A DNA stretch of 33,171 nt, from NCBI GenBank assembly GCA_900316355.1, contig ONCQ01000035.1, positions 1 through 33,171 on the forward strand, written 5' to 3'. Below the pieces are notes generated by a model, which did no database searches, was not told where the DNA came from, and worked only from the letters and a program-made list of their open reading frames with translations. The DNA is from an uncultured Prevotellaceae bacterium. GTDB lineage: Bacteria > Bacteroidota > Bacteroidia > Bacteroidales > Bacteroidaceae. The position numbers were made by a program, and so were the translations under genes. Of the stretch, positions 1-9,015 are shown in pieces (position 1 is the first letter of the stretch; the number at the start of each line of letters is the position of its first letter).

Positions 1-13
1 AATCTGGGACATG

Positions 14-53
14 ACAAAGCCCTGGCTTGGGAAAGTCGGGGCTTTGTTTCTTA
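14..53 (+). terminator. Intrinsic terminator of an off-window gene
   Basis: A perfect 9-bp inverted repeat, ACAAAGCCC at 14-22 and GGGCTTTGT at 39-47, is followed by a short T-rich run. It probably ends a plus-strand gene whose coding part lies left of the window. Confidence 0.6.
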
Positions 54-54
54 A

Positions 55-97
55 AAAAACTAAAAGAGGCCGTGTCTGTTACTTTTGACACGACCTC
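55..97 (-). terminator. Terminator of the GH2 gene
   Basis: An 11-bp stem with one mismatch (66-76 with 87-97) lies about 30 bases past the stop codon of the minus-strand GH2 gene. Read on the minus strand it is followed by TTTTAGTTTTTTT, a good intrinsic terminator. Confidence 0.7.
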
Positions 98-125
98 GAA
101 GGGTGAATGTTTTCGGTATTTATTG

Positions 126-2612
126 TTATTTGAGAGTCATCGGACTCGCGGGGGCACACTTGATTTCAGCCGGGCGGAGGAGGGGTGAGGTGAAGCGGAT
201 GGTGGCGCTGCCAGGGGTGATGTAGGCGAGGAGGCGGCCGGCGTGGGCACGTTCGTGGCGGTCGGTTTTGTTGGATGTGTCGCTGATGTCGCCGTTCTCC
301 AAACCGAGCAGGCGCGAGGTGCCGTCGATGTGGCAGGTGATGTCGTTGTCGGCGAGAGGCACGAGATTGCCGTCTTCATCGATGACTTCGACATGGATGA
401 GGACGACGTCGCTGGACGCCGATGCCGCGGGGTCGAGGGTGGCGCGCAGGGCATAGGGACGGCCGCAGGTGGTGATCGTGCAGGTGGCACCGTTGGTGGC
501 CTCGCAGCTGAGCGTTCCGGCCTGGTAGTCAATGTCCCAGTAGAGGATGTCGGTGTCCTTGTCGCGCTTGGGGTCGCCGCCTACGGGCTCGCCGTTGAGC
601 AGCAGGCGTGCTGACGGGGCGTTGGTGTAGCAGACGACGCGGACGCGCTGGCCTTCTTCATAGTTCCAAATGGCGGGAGCGTAGGGGGAGACCCAGTTGC
701 GACCCCGGTTGCGGCGGCCGCCAGGTTGCATGGCGGGATAGGTGCCGATGTAGCAGACGGGCTGCTCGGCCCACAGCGCAGCGCGGTAGTGGCCGTTGGG
801 CTTGATATTGCCGGCGAGGTCGAGCAGGCCGGCTGAAGAGCCGCGGGCAGGCCAGGGGCCGCTCTCGCCGAGGTAGTCGATGCCGGTCCACAGGAACTGC
901 CCGAAGATGTGCTCGTTGTCTCGCACAGCTTTCCATGCGGGCAGGTCGTGGCGGTTCTCGCTGCCGTAGATGACGCGCTTGGGGTAGCGCTGATGGTCGG
1001 TGGCGTAGCGGCTTTCGGTGTAGTTATAACCCACGACATCCACGGCCTCGGGGTAGGCGGTCTCGTTGCTCATGACGACACCGGCGAGGGCACCTGTGAC
1101 GGCACGTGAGTCATCGATGTCGCGCACAATCTTGGCCAGACGCTGTGCGATGATGCCGATGCGCTCGGCGTTGGGTTGGTCGGGTTTGTAGCCGCCATAG
1201 GCAGGCTGTGTGAAGTCGCTGCCACCGCCGTTGAGGACGGGGTGGGAGTAGGGGTCGTTGGGGTAATCGACTTCATTGCCGATGCTCCAGAGGAAGATGC
1301 TGGGGTGGCAGCGGTCGCGGCGCACCATGTCGGCCACGTCGCGGTCTATCCATTCCTCGAAGTAGTCATAGGTGCCTTCGAAGCCGGGCTTGCCCTGGTT
1401 CCAACCCTTCAGCCACTTGCGCTTGGGGAACTCCCATTCGTCGCTGGCCTCGTCCATGACGAGCAGGCCGAGTGAATCGCAGAGGGCGTAGAGGGCGGGG
1501 GCATGAGGGTTGTGGCTCATGCGGAGGGCGTTGACGCCAATGGACTTGAGGTTGAGGAGGCGATGCTTCCACACGCCGGCAGGAACGGCGGTGCCGAGGG
1601 CACCGGCATCGTCGTGCACGCAGACGCCCTTGACCTTCATCCACTTTCCGTTGAGGGCAAAGCCTTTGTCGGGCGAGAACTCCAGCGTGCGCAGTCCCAT
1701 GGGCACCTCGGAGCGATCCACCTCCTGGTCGTTGATCATCAGTCGCGCGCGTACCTTATATAGATAAGGGGAGTCGAGAGTCCAGAGGTGAGGGGAGGGG
1801 ATGGAGAAAGAACAGACCCACCCTCCGCCCTCCCTGTTAGGGAGGGAACTGTTGCTTTTGCTGCTGGCTATGACATTCCCGTCAGCATCTATAATTTCAA
1901 TTTGGATGGTTCTTGAAGATGTCTTATCTTGAGATGTGACTGCTCCCTCCCTTATAGGGAGGGCGGGGGGAGAGTCCGGGCTTTCTACCTTTACCTCTAC
2001 CACCGCCTTCTTGCTGTTGAGGCTCTTCACCTTCCATGAGGTGCCCCAGAGGGCCAAATGGGTGGCGGGGGCGCTGACGAGCCACACGGGGCGGTAGATG
2101 CCGGAACCCGTGTACCAGCGTGAGTCGTTCTGTCGGGAGTGATCCACATGCACGGCAATGATGTTGTCATCGCCCACATGCAGGTAAGGGGTGAGGTCAT
2201 AGAGGAACGAGGCGAAACCGCTGGGGCGGTAGCCGATGCGGTGGCCGTTGACATAGACCGTGGAGCGGTTATAGACGCCCTCGAAGTAGATGTATAGTTT
2301 ACGCCCGTCGGCGATGTCATAGGCTGTGACGTCCAGCGTGTGGCGATACCATCCCATTCCGCCGGGCAGGTAGCCTTGGCAGGAGCCGCAGTCGGGCGAC
2401 ATGGGCTGTGTCACGCCCCAGTCATGGGGTACTGACACTCGTTGCCATCGCGAGTCATCGAAGGTTGGGGCAGAGAGGGTGCTGTCATGCTCGGTAGTCA
2501 GCTGAAAGCGCCAACCGTGGTTCAACAGACGTGCTTGCCCGAAGTCTGGTTGGGCGGAAGCGAGGAGGGGGAGCCATCCAAGCAGTAAGGAAAGGAAATG
2601 TCGTGTTTTCAT
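126..2612 (-). CDS. Secreted GH2 beta-galactosidase-like glycosidase
   Basis: A glycoside hydrolase family 2 enzyme of 828 aa, probably acting in the periplasm or on the cell surface on beta-galactosides or related glycans. Translation from ATG 2612 gives a clean signal peptide (MKTRHFLSLLLGWLPLLASA). The longer reading from 2660 only adds 16 unlikely residues, so I prefer 2612. The order is a sugar-binding jelly roll (about 25-185), an Ig-like domain (about 190-310), the TIM barrel (about 315-600) and C-terminal Ig-like domains. The acid/base Glu446 sits in SIGNEVDYP and the likely nucleophile Glu552 in VIYGSENRH. The Ig-like domain is interrupted by two in-frame low-complexity insertions (SPPALPIREG and SSLPNREGGG) encoded by palindromic DNA elements. 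The gene lies 75 bp behind trxB with a hairpin between them. Substrate is not certain. Confidence 0.9.
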   Translation of the reverse strand: MKTRHFLSLLLGWLPLLASAQPDFGQARLLNHGWRFQLTTEHDSTLSAPTFDDSRWQRVSVPHDWGVTQPMSPDCGSCQGYLPGGMGWYRHTLDVTAYDIADGRKLYIYFEGVYNRSTVYVNGHRIGYRPSGFASFLYDLTPYLHVGDDNIIAVHVDHSRQNDSRWYTGSGIYRPVWLVSAPATHLALWGTSWKVKSLNSKKAVVEVKVESPDSPPALPIREGAVTSQDKTSSRTIQIEIIDADGNVIASSKSNSSLPNREGGGWVCSFSIPSPHLWTLDSPYLYKVRARLMINDQEVDRSEVPMGLRTLEFSPDKGFALNGKWMKVKGVCVHDDAGALGTAVPAGVWKHRLLNLKSIGVNALRMSHNPHAPALYALCDSLGLLVMDEASDEWEFPKRKWLKGWNQGKPGFEGTYDYFEEWIDRDVADMVRRDRCHPSIFLWSIGNEVDYPNDPYSHPVLNGGGSDFTQPAYGGYKPDQPNAERIGIIAQRLAKIVRDIDDSRAVTGALAGVVMSNETAYPEAVDVVGYNYTESRYATDHQRYPKRVIYGSENRHDLPAWKAVRDNEHIFGQFLWTGIDYLGESGPWPARGSSAGLLDLAGNIKPNGHYRAALWAEQPVCYIGTYPAMQPGGRRNRGRNWVSPYAPAIWNYEEGQRVRVVCYTNAPSARLLLNGEPVGGDPKRDKDTDILYWDIDYQAGTLSCEATNGATCTITTCGRPYALRATLDPAASASSDVVLIHVEVIDEDGNLVPLADNDITCHIDGTSRLLGLENGDISDTSNKTDRHERAHAGRLLAYITPGSATIRFTSPLLRPAEIKCAPASPMTLK
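1821..1851. repeat. Palindromic element inside the GH2 gene, copy 1
   Basis: A perfect 8-bp stem (CCCTCCCT 1828-1835, AGGGAGGG 1839-1846) has a 3-base loop and a C-rich flank. It encodes the low-complexity peptide SSLPNREGGG within the GH2 Ig-like domain. Copy 2 lies in the opposite orientation about 100 bp away. It looks like a small mobile palindromic element tolerated in frame. Confidence 0.65.
1944..1973. repeat. Palindromic element inside the GH2 gene, copy 2
   Basis: CCCTCCCT at 1945-1952 and AGGGAGGG at 1956-1963 form a perfect 8-bp stem around TAT, with a G-rich flank at 1964-1973. It is the reverse complement of copy 1 with small changes in loop and flank, and encodes SPPALPIREGA. 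The sequence between the two copies encodes normal Ig-like domain sequence. Confidence 0.65.
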
Positions 2613-2643
2613 AGAGCGTGTTAGTTGTAAAGCGGTTAATGAT

Positions 2644-2680
2644 GAGAGCCCTATGAGCACAGGTGGTTCATAGGGCTCTC
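2644..2680 (-). terminator. Hairpin between trxB and the GH2 gene
   Basis: A perfect 13-bp stem (2644-2656 with 2668-2680) and an 11-base loop lie just after the trxB stop codon. There is no T-run after it on the minus strand, so it may be a partial terminator or an mRNA-stabilising 3' end rather than a full stop. Confidence 0.5.
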
Positions 2681-2687
2681 GTATGAG

Positions 2688-3620
2688 TTAAAGAGTGGCC
2701 AGATAGCGCTCGGCCTCGATGGCGGCCTTTGCACCAGAGGCAGCGGCCACGACACCCTGACGGTAGTGCGGGTCGGCCACATCGCCGGCTGCGAAGACAC
2801 CGGGGACACCCGTGCGGGGTGAGTCGCCCTCGGTGAGGATGTAGCCTGTCTCGTCGGTCTTCACCCAAGGAGTGAAGAGGTCTGAGTTCGGACGATGGCC
2901 AATGGCCAGGAAGAAGCCGTCGATGGCGATGTCGTAGCGACGCTCGTCGGCCTCGCCCTTGCGATAGACGACATGTGCTCCTTCGACACCGTTCTCGCCG
3001 AAGAGACCTACGGTGTTGTGCTCGAAGAGCACTTCAATCTTAGGATTATTGAGTACGCGCTCCTGCATGATCTGTGTGGCACGCAGGTAGGGTTTGCGCA
3101 CAATGAGATAGACCTTCGCGGCGAGACCGGCGAGATAGGATGCCTCCTCGCAGGCGGTGTCGCCGCCGCCGACAACGGCCACCGTCTTCTTGCGGTAGAA
3201 GAAACCATCGCAGGTGGCACAGGCTGAGACGCCCTGTCCACGGTATTTCTCTTCATCGGCAAGGCCGAGATACTTGGCGGAGGCACCGGTGGCGATGATG
3301 AGGCAGTCGCAGGTGACCTCGCTGTTATCGTCGAACCAGAGGTGATAGGGTGCTTTGCTCAGGTCGGCCTTCACTGCCATGTTCGGCACAAACTGGCAGC
3401 CGAAGCGCTCGGCCTGGGAGCGCATGTTATCCATGAGCTCGTTGGCATCGATGCCTTCGGGGAAGCCGGGGAAGTTCTCCACTTCGGTGGTGGTGGTGAG
3501 CTGGCCGCCGGGCTGGAGACCTTCATACAAGACGGGGGTGAGGCCGGAACGACCGGCATAGATAGCAGCTGTGTAGCCTGCAGGGCCACTGCCGAGGATG
3601 AGTAACTTAATATGGTTCAT
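2688..3620 (-). CDS. trxB: Thioredoxin-disulfide reductase
   Basis: An FAD- and NADPH-dependent cytoplasmic reductase of 310 aa that reduces thioredoxin. The FAD-binding GSGPAGYTAA lies at about 11-20, the redox-active pair CATC at Cys134-Cys137, the NADPH-binding GGGDTA at about 151-156 and the second FAD motif FAAGDV near 280. The length is normal for the low-molecular-weight class. It starts 24 bp after the lolA-like gene and is probably transcribed with it and ftsK. Confidence 0.96.
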   Translation of the reverse strand: MNHIKLLILGSGPAGYTAAIYAGRSGLTPVLYEGLQPGGQLTTTTEVENFPGFPEGIDANELMDNMRSQAERFGCQFVPNMAVKADLSKAPYHLWFDDNSEVTCDCLIIATGASAKYLGLADEEKYRGQGVSACATCDGFFYRKKTVAVVGGGDTACEEASYLAGLAAKVYLIVRKPYLRATQIMQERVLNNPKIEVLFEHNTVGLFGENGVEGAHVVYRKGEADERRYDIAIDGFFLAIGHRPNSDLFTPWVKTDETGYILTEGDSPRTGVPGVFAAGDVADPHYRQGVVAAASGAKAAIEAERYLATL

Positions 3621-3644
3621 AGATGTTCAAGGGTTTAGGTGGCT

Positions 3645-4274
3645 TTATCTTAGATCGATTACTTCGACCTTGGGATAGTCCTTCTTGGGAAATACAAAGG
3701 TGGAAGCGGGGAATACTAAGCCGTTCTGGAAGGAGAGGATGGACAGGCGCACCCAGTCGCCATCGCGCTTGGCACGGATGCACAGCGGATTGTAGTTGGC
3801 CTGGTCGATGTCCACGAAGATGTCGCTGTAGTCGGTGTCTTCGTACTTCGGCCACAGGTGCACGACATAGGTGGGGCGCCCGCGGAGAGTGGATTTCGTC
3901 ATGCGGTAGTTGAAACCGCGCTTGTAGATGTTCACGAGTATGGCGGGATTCAGTTCCACCAGGTCTTCTTCGTCGGGTTCCGACACATTCACTTCATTGC
4001 TGTTCTTCATCATGCTCCACTGCGTCTTGCCGTCGAACCACACGAGGAGTTCTTCGGTGGTCATCTGGAAGCTGTTGCCATTCATGAGCATTGTGCCGGT
4101 GGTCGTGCTCTGTGGCGTCATGCCGCTAAACTGTGTGGCTTTGAACTGGGCTTTCACGCCGCCTGTCTTGGTCATGCGGGCAGCAGTGTTGTCCAGCACT
4201 TTGCGTGCGCTCTGGGCACAGACGGCCGCGGAGAAGGTGGCGAGAAGGATGATGAAAGAGAATACTTTGCGCAT
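3645..4274 (-). CDS. lolA: LolA-like outer-membrane lipoprotein carrier
   Basis: A 209-aa periplasmic protein with a signal peptide at about 1-20 (ending AVCAQ) and a LolA-like half-barrel. LolA carries lipoproteins from the inner-membrane Lol complex across the periplasm. Position directly behind ftsK supports the call, since ftsK-lolA adjacency is common in Bacteroidota. Sequence divergence from proteobacterial LolA is large, so the family is clear but exact client range is inferred. It lies 42 bp after ftsK and 24 bp before trxB. Confidence 0.85.
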   Translation of the reverse strand: MRKVFSFIILLATFSAAVCAQSARKVLDNTAARMTKTGGVKAQFKATQFSGMTPQSTTTGTMLMNGNSFQMTTEELLVWFDGKTQWSMMKNSNEVNVSEPDEEDLVELNPAILVNIYKRGFNYRMTKSTLRGRPTYVVHLWPKYEDTDYSDIFVDIDQANYNPLCIRAKRDGDWVRLSILSFQNGLVFPASTFVFPKKDYPKVEVIDLR

Positions 4275-4316
4275 GATAATGTAATTCTTTATGGTTTGTT
4301 TCTAATGTGTGATGTC

Positions 4317-6905
4317 CTATCCCAGATTGTTGAGCAGGAATTCCAGCGATGCCTCGTCCTGAATGAGCACGTCGCGTGGCTTGGCACCCTGTGCGGGGCC
4401 TACGACGCCAGCGTGCTCGAGCTGGTCCATGAGTCGTCCGGCACGGTTGTAGCCGATGGAGAACTTGCGCTGTATCATGCTCGTGGAGCCTTGCTGTGAG
4501 GTGACGATGAGGCGTGCTGCATCGGCAAACATCGGGTCGAGGTGGTTCATATCCACGTCGGCAGCGCCGCCACCGGTGTCCTCCATGGGCGGGCGTGGTA
4601 GGGCGAAGGGGCCGTTGTAGCTCTGCTGGCAGGCGATGAAGTTGGCGATGCGCTCCACCTCGGGGGTATCTACGAAGGCACACTGCAGACGCACGGGCTC
4701 GCTGCCGGCCAGGAACAGCATGTCACCCTTACCGATGAGCTGGTTGGCACCCGGACGGTCGAGGATGGTGCGCGAGTCTATCATGGCGCTGACCTTGAAG
4801 GCCATGCGTGCCGGGAAGTTGGCCTTGATGGTACCCGTGATGATGTTCGTCGTCGGGCGCTGCGTGGCGATAATCATGTGCATTCCCACGGCGCGTGCCA
4901 GTTGTGCGATGCGTGCGATAGGCAACTCAATCTCCTTGCCGGCAGTCATGATGAGGTCGCCGAACTCATCGATGATGACCACGATATACGGCAGGAACTT
5001 ATGTCCGTTCTCGGGATTCAGCTGGCGGTTGCGGAACTTCTCGTTGTACTCCTTGATGTTGCGTGCGCGGGCTCTCTTGAGGAGGTCGTAGCGCGTGTCC
5101 ATCTCCACGCAGAGGCTCTTCAGCGTGTTGATGACCTTCTGCACGTCGGTGATGATGGGCTCGTCCTCCGTGTCGTCCTCGATTTGTGCGAGGAAGTGGT
5201 TCACGATGGGCGTGTAGATGGGGAACTCCACCTTCTTCGGATCGACCATGACGAACTTCAGCTCAGCGGGATGCTTCTTATAGAGCAGCGAGGTGATGAT
5301 GGCGTTGAGGCCGACACTCTTACCCTGTCCCGTAGCACCGGCCACGAGCAGGTGCGGCATCTTGGCCAGGTCGGCCATGAACACCTCATTGGTGATGGTC
5401 TTGCCGAGGGCCATGGGCAGCTCCATCGTGGTTTCCTGGAACTTCTTGCTGTTCAGGATGCTTTCCATCGACACAATCTGCGGCTTGGCGTTCGGCACCT
5501 CAATACCGATGGTGCCCTTTCCGGGGATGGGGGCGATGATGCGGATGCCTAGGGCGGACAGCGAGAGGGCGATGTCATCCTCCAGATTGCGTATCTTGGA
5601 GATGCGCACACCGGGCGCTGGGGTGATCTCGTAGAGCGTGATGGTGGGGCCTACGGTGGCTTTGATGCTGGAGATCTCTACGCCGAAGGTGCGCAGGACA
5701 TAGATAATCTGATCCTTATTCTTGTTCTGCTCCTCCATGTCGATGCTGGCATGAGGGTCGATATCGTAGTGCTTCAGCAGGTCGAGGGTGGGGTAGCGGT
5801 AGTTCTCCAGATCGAGCTTCGGGTCGTAGGGCTCAAGGGCTGCCACGCGCTCTTCGTCGGCAATGTCCTCTTCCTGTGTAGGCTCAATGGTGAGGGGGAT
5901 GTCTTCTCCCTTGTGGGCTTGCGGCTCTTCCTGCACGGCGCCTGGCGTATTGCCTGTAGCATCAGCCTGTGCCTCGTCATGCATGGTGTTGTCGATGGTC
6001 AGCTCTATGTCGCTGGTCTGTGGCACCGCAATCTTCAGCGGCGAGGCCACGGGCGTTGCAGGCTTCGCCTCGGGAATGCTCATGTCAATGACTGTTGCTG
6101 CAGCCTCTTCCGTGCTCTCCTCTGCCTTCTCGGCATCACCGTCCTCCTTGGAGAAGCGGGCTGCGACGCGGCGGCAGAAGTCCACGATGCTGCTGAGCAC
6201 TGGGTAGCGCTCTTTCAGCTCGCGGGCAAACTGCTGGGGATGCAGCAGGCGGCGGATGATGCGGATGGTTTCGGCACTGAGATAGCACAGATAGGCCAAC
6301 AGCGTGAGGAACAGGATGATAAACGTGCCAACAGGTCCCATGAAGCCGTTGAGGAGCTCCACGATGCGCACACCATGGTAACCGCCAGGGCTGATGTAGC
6401 TGATGGAGGTGTTGTTGGCAAAGGTGTTTGTGAGGAAGAAGGCGGCAGCCACGCTAATCCAGCAGAGCAGGATAGTGCAGTTGATGAACCACTTCCACAG
6501 GCGCACATAGTATGCCCCTGTCAGCTTCAGCGATGCTGCAAAGAGGAAGACGGGGATGAAGAAGGCGCCGAGACCGAAGTTTCGGGTCATCCAATAATCG
6601 CTCCACCACGCTCCGATGTATCCGGCCCAGTTCTTGGCCTGCCCGACGTAGCCACCTTGCAGCACCTTCTGGTCCTCGCCGCCGGTGAGCAGGTGCGACA
6701 CGAAGCTGAGGAGCGTGAAGGCAGCAACGGCAAGCAGCAGCACACCGCAGACGATGCGCGCGGCTTCCATGGGGTTGAGGGGTTCGTCCTTGTCGCCGTG
6801 GATGGCTGTTCCCACGTGCAGCGAGTCGCCGTTATTGGCGCCTTTGCGCACAACTTTCTTGGGCGCGCGACTACGCGTCGGGGGTGTCTTAGTTTGTTGA
6901 GTCAT
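4317..6905 (-). CDS. ftsK: DNA translocase FtsK/SpoIIIE
   Basis: An 862-aa membrane-anchored ATP-driven DNA pump that clears chromosome ends from the division septum and supports dimer resolution. It has about four N-terminal membrane segments (roughly 50-70, 110-130, 140-160, 190-210), an acidic linker (about 250-360), the FtsK alpha/beta motor with Walker A GATGQGKS at 523-530 and Walker B VVIIDEFGD at about 642-650, and a C-terminal gamma winged-helix domain (about 790-862) that reads KOPS-type sites. It is the first gene of the minus-strand group with lolA and trxB. Confidence 0.96.
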   Translation of the reverse strand: MTQQTKTPPTRSRAPKKVVRKGANNGDSLHVGTAIHGDKDEPLNPMEAARIVCGVLLLAVAAFTLLSFVSHLLTGGEDQKVLQGGYVGQAKNWAGYIGAWWSDYWMTRNFGLGAFFIPVFLFAASLKLTGAYYVRLWKWFINCTILLCWISVAAAFFLTNTFANNTSISYISPGGYHGVRIVELLNGFMGPVGTFIILFLTLLAYLCYLSAETIRIIRRLLHPQQFARELKERYPVLSSIVDFCRRVAARFSKEDGDAEKAEESTEEAAATVIDMSIPEAKPATPVASPLKIAVPQTSDIELTIDNTMHDEAQADATGNTPGAVQEEPQAHKGEDIPLTIEPTQEEDIADEERVAALEPYDPKLDLENYRYPTLDLLKHYDIDPHASIDMEEQNKNKDQIIYVLRTFGVEISSIKATVGPTITLYEITPAPGVRISKIRNLEDDIALSLSALGIRIIAPIPGKGTIGIEVPNAKPQIVSMESILNSKKFQETTMELPMALGKTITNEVFMADLAKMPHLLVAGATGQGKSVGLNAIITSLLYKKHPAELKFVMVDPKKVEFPIYTPIVNHFLAQIEDDTEDEPIITDVQKVINTLKSLCVEMDTRYDLLKRARARNIKEYNEKFRNRQLNPENGHKFLPYIVVIIDEFGDLIMTAGKEIELPIARIAQLARAVGMHMIIATQRPTTNIITGTIKANFPARMAFKVSAMIDSRTILDRPGANQLIGKGDMLFLAGSEPVRLQCAFVDTPEVERIANFIACQQSYNGPFALPRPPMEDTGGGAADVDMNHLDPMFADAARLIVTSQQGSTSMIQRKFSIGYNRAGRLMDQLEHAGVVGPAQGAKPRDVLIQDEASLEFLLNNLG

Positions 6906-6931
6906 ATCTCTTTTCTGTCCTTATTTTGCGA

Positions 6932-6965
6932 CAAAAGTAATGCTTTTTTGCTAACTTTTCATCAA
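6932..6965 (-). promoter_or_regulatory. Promoter of ftsK
   Basis: On the minus strand a Bacteroidota -7 box TACTTTTG lies at 6932-6939, with a TTG (6963-6965) 23 bases further upstream. The gap is longer than the usual 19-21. The ftsK ATG follows about 27 bases downstream. Confidence 0.55.
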
Positions 6966-6993
6966 AAATAGCTAATTATTTTTCAAAAAGCAG

Positions 6994-7001
6994 TAATTTT
7001 G
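6994..7001 (+). promoter_or_regulatory. Promoter -7 box of the exonuclease gene
   Basis: TAATTTTG fits the Bacteroidota -7 consensus TAnnTTTG. It rules out the TTG at 6999 as a start codon, because that TTG lies inside the box. It favours GTG 7023, leaving a leader of about 15 bases. The promoter diverges from that of ftsK. Confidence 0.6.
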
Positions 7002-7022
7002 CCGCTCGAAGAGTCTTTTCAC

Positions 7023-7637
7023 GTGAAAACAATCTATTCACACTACGATAAATCAGCCATTGCGGCACTCCCAAAAGCTCAGTTCGACGGTCGTATCATC
7101 GTCATACAGAGCGTGGGAGAGGCGCGCCGTGCCGTGGACTACCTCCTGAGAGCACCTCGTGTGGGCATAGACACCGAGACACGCCCTAACTTCAAGCCGG
7201 GGGGCATGAACCCTGTCTCGCTGCTGCAGGTCTCTACCTATGACACCTGCTTCCTCTTCCGTCTCGTGCATCTCGGAATGCCGGATTGCATTGTGCGGCT
7301 GCTCGCCGACACATCCTTGCAGAAGATTGGCCTCTCCCTGCATGATGACTGGGCGCAGCTGCGACGACGCAAGGACTTCACCCCCGGCAAGTACCTGGAA
7401 TTGCAGGACTATGTCCGCAAACTCGGCATCGAGGACATGAGTCTTCAGAAACTCTATGCCAACCTCTTCAGCTGCAAGATATCCAAGACGCAGCGGCTCT
7501 CGAACTGGGATGCCGACGTGCTGACCGAGGCGCAGAAGCGCTATGCCGCCACCGATGCATGGGCCTGCCTGCGGTTATACGATGAGATTAACCATCTTTT
7601 CTCAACAAAAGATTATCAGTTAGTTAATACTGAATAG
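7023..7637 (+). CDS. DEDDy 3'-5' exonuclease, RNase D-like
   Basis: A 204-aa nuclease domain protein. The DEDD motifs are visible: Exo I GIDTETRP, Exo II LSLHDDWAQL, and Exo III YAATDAWACLRLYD with the Tyr-x3-Asp of the DEDDy class. It lacks the HRDC domain of full RNase D, so it is a single-domain enzyme that trims RNA or DNA 3' ends. GTG 7023 is chosen because the only upstream in-frame start lies in the promoter and no ATG occurs before the catalytic motif. It is followed by tandem repeats and the methyltransferase gene on the same strand. Confidence 0.85.
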   Translation: MKTIYSHYDKSAIAALPKAQFDGRIIVIQSVGEARRAVDYLLRAPRVGIDTETRPNFKPGGMNPVSLLQVSTYDTCFLFRLVHLGMPDCIVRLLADTSLQKIGLSLHDDWAQLRRRKDFTPGKYLELQDYVRKLGIEDMSLQKLYANLFSCKISKTQRLSNWDADVLTEAQKRYAATDAWACLRLYDEINHLFSTKDYQLVNTE

Positions 7638-7643
7638 TTTTAA

Positions 7644-7715
7644 GAGTTTAAGAGTTCAAGAGTTCAAGGGTTCAAAAGTTCAAAAGTTCAAAAGTTCAAA
7701 AGTTCAAGGGTTCAA
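7644..7715. repeat. Nine 8-bp tandem units RRGTTCAA
   Basis: Nine consecutive octamers (GAGTTCAA, GGGTTCAA, AAGTTCAA and one GAGTTTAA) fill the gap between the exonuclease stop and the next gene. They look like an intergenic microsatellite. Confidence 0.85.
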
Positions 7716-7717
7716 GG

Positions 7718-7759
7718 CAATTTTCAATTTTCAATTTTCAATTCTCAATTCTCAATTCT
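7718..7759. repeat. Six 7-bp tandem units CAATTYT abutting a start codon
   Basis: Three CAATTTT then three CAATTCT units end three bases before the ATG of the methyltransferase gene, so they occupy the place of a ribosome binding site. Copy-number change would alter the leader only. Confidence 0.85.
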
Positions 7760-7762
7760 CAA

Positions 7763-8941
7763 ATGACCATTACTCTCAAGCGCGGTAAGGAAGAATCGCT
7801 GCGGCGTTTCCACCCCTGGATCTTCTCAGGCGCCATACACCATATCGAAGGACAGCAGGAGGAAGGCGCCCTGGCGCGTGTCCTCAGTGCCGACGGCGAC
7901 TATCTCGCCACAGGTCATTGGCAGATAGGCTCCATTGCCGTGCGCGTGCTCACCTTCGATGATGAACCCATCGACATCGCCTTCTGGCAGCGTCGCCTCG
8001 CAGCAGCCCTCGAAGTGCGCAAGGCCATCGGCGTGGCCGACAATCCCCACAACAGCACCTACCGCCTCGTCCACGGCGAAGGCGACCACCTGCCAGGGCT
8101 GGTCATTGACATCTATGGCGCCACGGCCGTCGTGCAGGCACACAGCGTGGGGATGCACCGCTGCCGCCAGCAGATTGCCGATGCCCTGCAAAGCGTGATG
8201 GGCGACATCGTGCACCATATCTACTACAAGAGTGAGACGACGCTCCCCTTCAAGGCCGACCTCGGTCAGGAGAACGGCTTCCTCGTGGGCGGCGATGCCG
8301 ACGACGTGGCAGTGGAGAACGGTCTCAAGTTCCATATCGACTGGTTGCGCGGTCAGAAGACAGGCTTCTTTGTGGACCAGCGCGACAACCGCAGCCTCCT
8401 GGAGCATTATTCACAGGGGCGCGATGTGCTGAATATGTTCTGCTACACGGGCGGCTTCTCGGTCTATGCCATGCGTGGCGGTGCCCGCAAGGTACATTCC
8501 GTGGACAGTTCCGCCAAGGCCGTGGACCTCGTGAATGCCAATGTGGCGCTCAACTTCCCTGGCGACCAGCGTCATGAGGCCTTTGCCGAGGATGCCTTCC
8601 GCTTCCTGCAACAGATGGACGATGGCGCCTATGACCTCATCATCCTCGATCCGCCCGCTTTCGCCAAGCACAAGGATGCCTTGCGCAATGCCCTCAAAGG
8701 CTACACGCGCCTGAACCTGCGTGCCTTCGAGAAGATACGTCCGGGCGGCATCCTCTTCACCTTCTCCTGTTCGCAGGCTGTCAATAAGGATCAGTTCCGC
8801 ATGGCTGTCTTCACCGCTGCCGCACAGAGCGGTCGCCGTGTGCGCATCCTCCACCAGCTCCATCAACCTGCCGACCATCCCATCAACATCTACCATCCCG
8901 AAGGAGAATACCTCAAAGGGCTCGTATTATTCGTTGAATAA
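7763..8941 (+). CDS. rlmI: Class I SAM-dependent 23S rRNA methyltransferase, RlmI type
   Basis: A 392-aa enzyme with an N-terminal PUA RNA-binding domain (starting KRGKEESLRRFHPWIFSGAI), a central EEHEE-like domain and a C-terminal Rossmann methyltransferase. Visible motifs are the SAM-binding NMFCYTGGFSVYA, the acidic HSVDSS, the DPPAFAK motif and FSCSQ, whose Cys is the expected catalytic nucleophile for 5-methylcytosine formation. The family makes m5C1962 in E. coli 23S rRNA. The site in this organism is inferred. Length is normal. Confidence 0.9.
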   Translation: MTITLKRGKEESLRRFHPWIFSGAIHHIEGQQEEGALARVLSADGDYLATGHWQIGSIAVRVLTFDDEPIDIAFWQRRLAAALEVRKAIGVADNPHNSTYRLVHGEGDHLPGLVIDIYGATAVVQAHSVGMHRCRQQIADALQSVMGDIVHHIYYKSETTLPFKADLGQENGFLVGGDADDVAVENGLKFHIDWLRGQKTGFFVDQRDNRSLLEHYSQGRDVLNMFCYTGGFSVYAMRGGARKVHSVDSSAKAVDLVNANVALNFPGDQRHEAFAEDAFRFLQQMDDGAYDLIILDPPAFAKHKDALRNALKGYTRLNLRAFEKIRPGGILFTFSCSQAVNKDQFRMAVFTAAAQSGRRVRILHQLHQPADHPINIYHPEGEYLKGLVLFVE

Positions 8942-9015
8942 GTTAAGGAAGATTGCTGTAGAGTCTCGTTTTAGTTAAAATATGTAACAATATTGAATAA
9001 AATAGAGAAGAATCA

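Noticed and set aside
5751..6971. 406-aa plus-strand ORF opposite ftsK
   Set aside because: It is an antisense shadow of the FtsK N-terminal part, with no family signs.
6999..7022. TTG 6999 as start of the exonuclease
   Set aside because: The TTG is part of the -7 promoter box TAATTTTG and could not be in the transcript.
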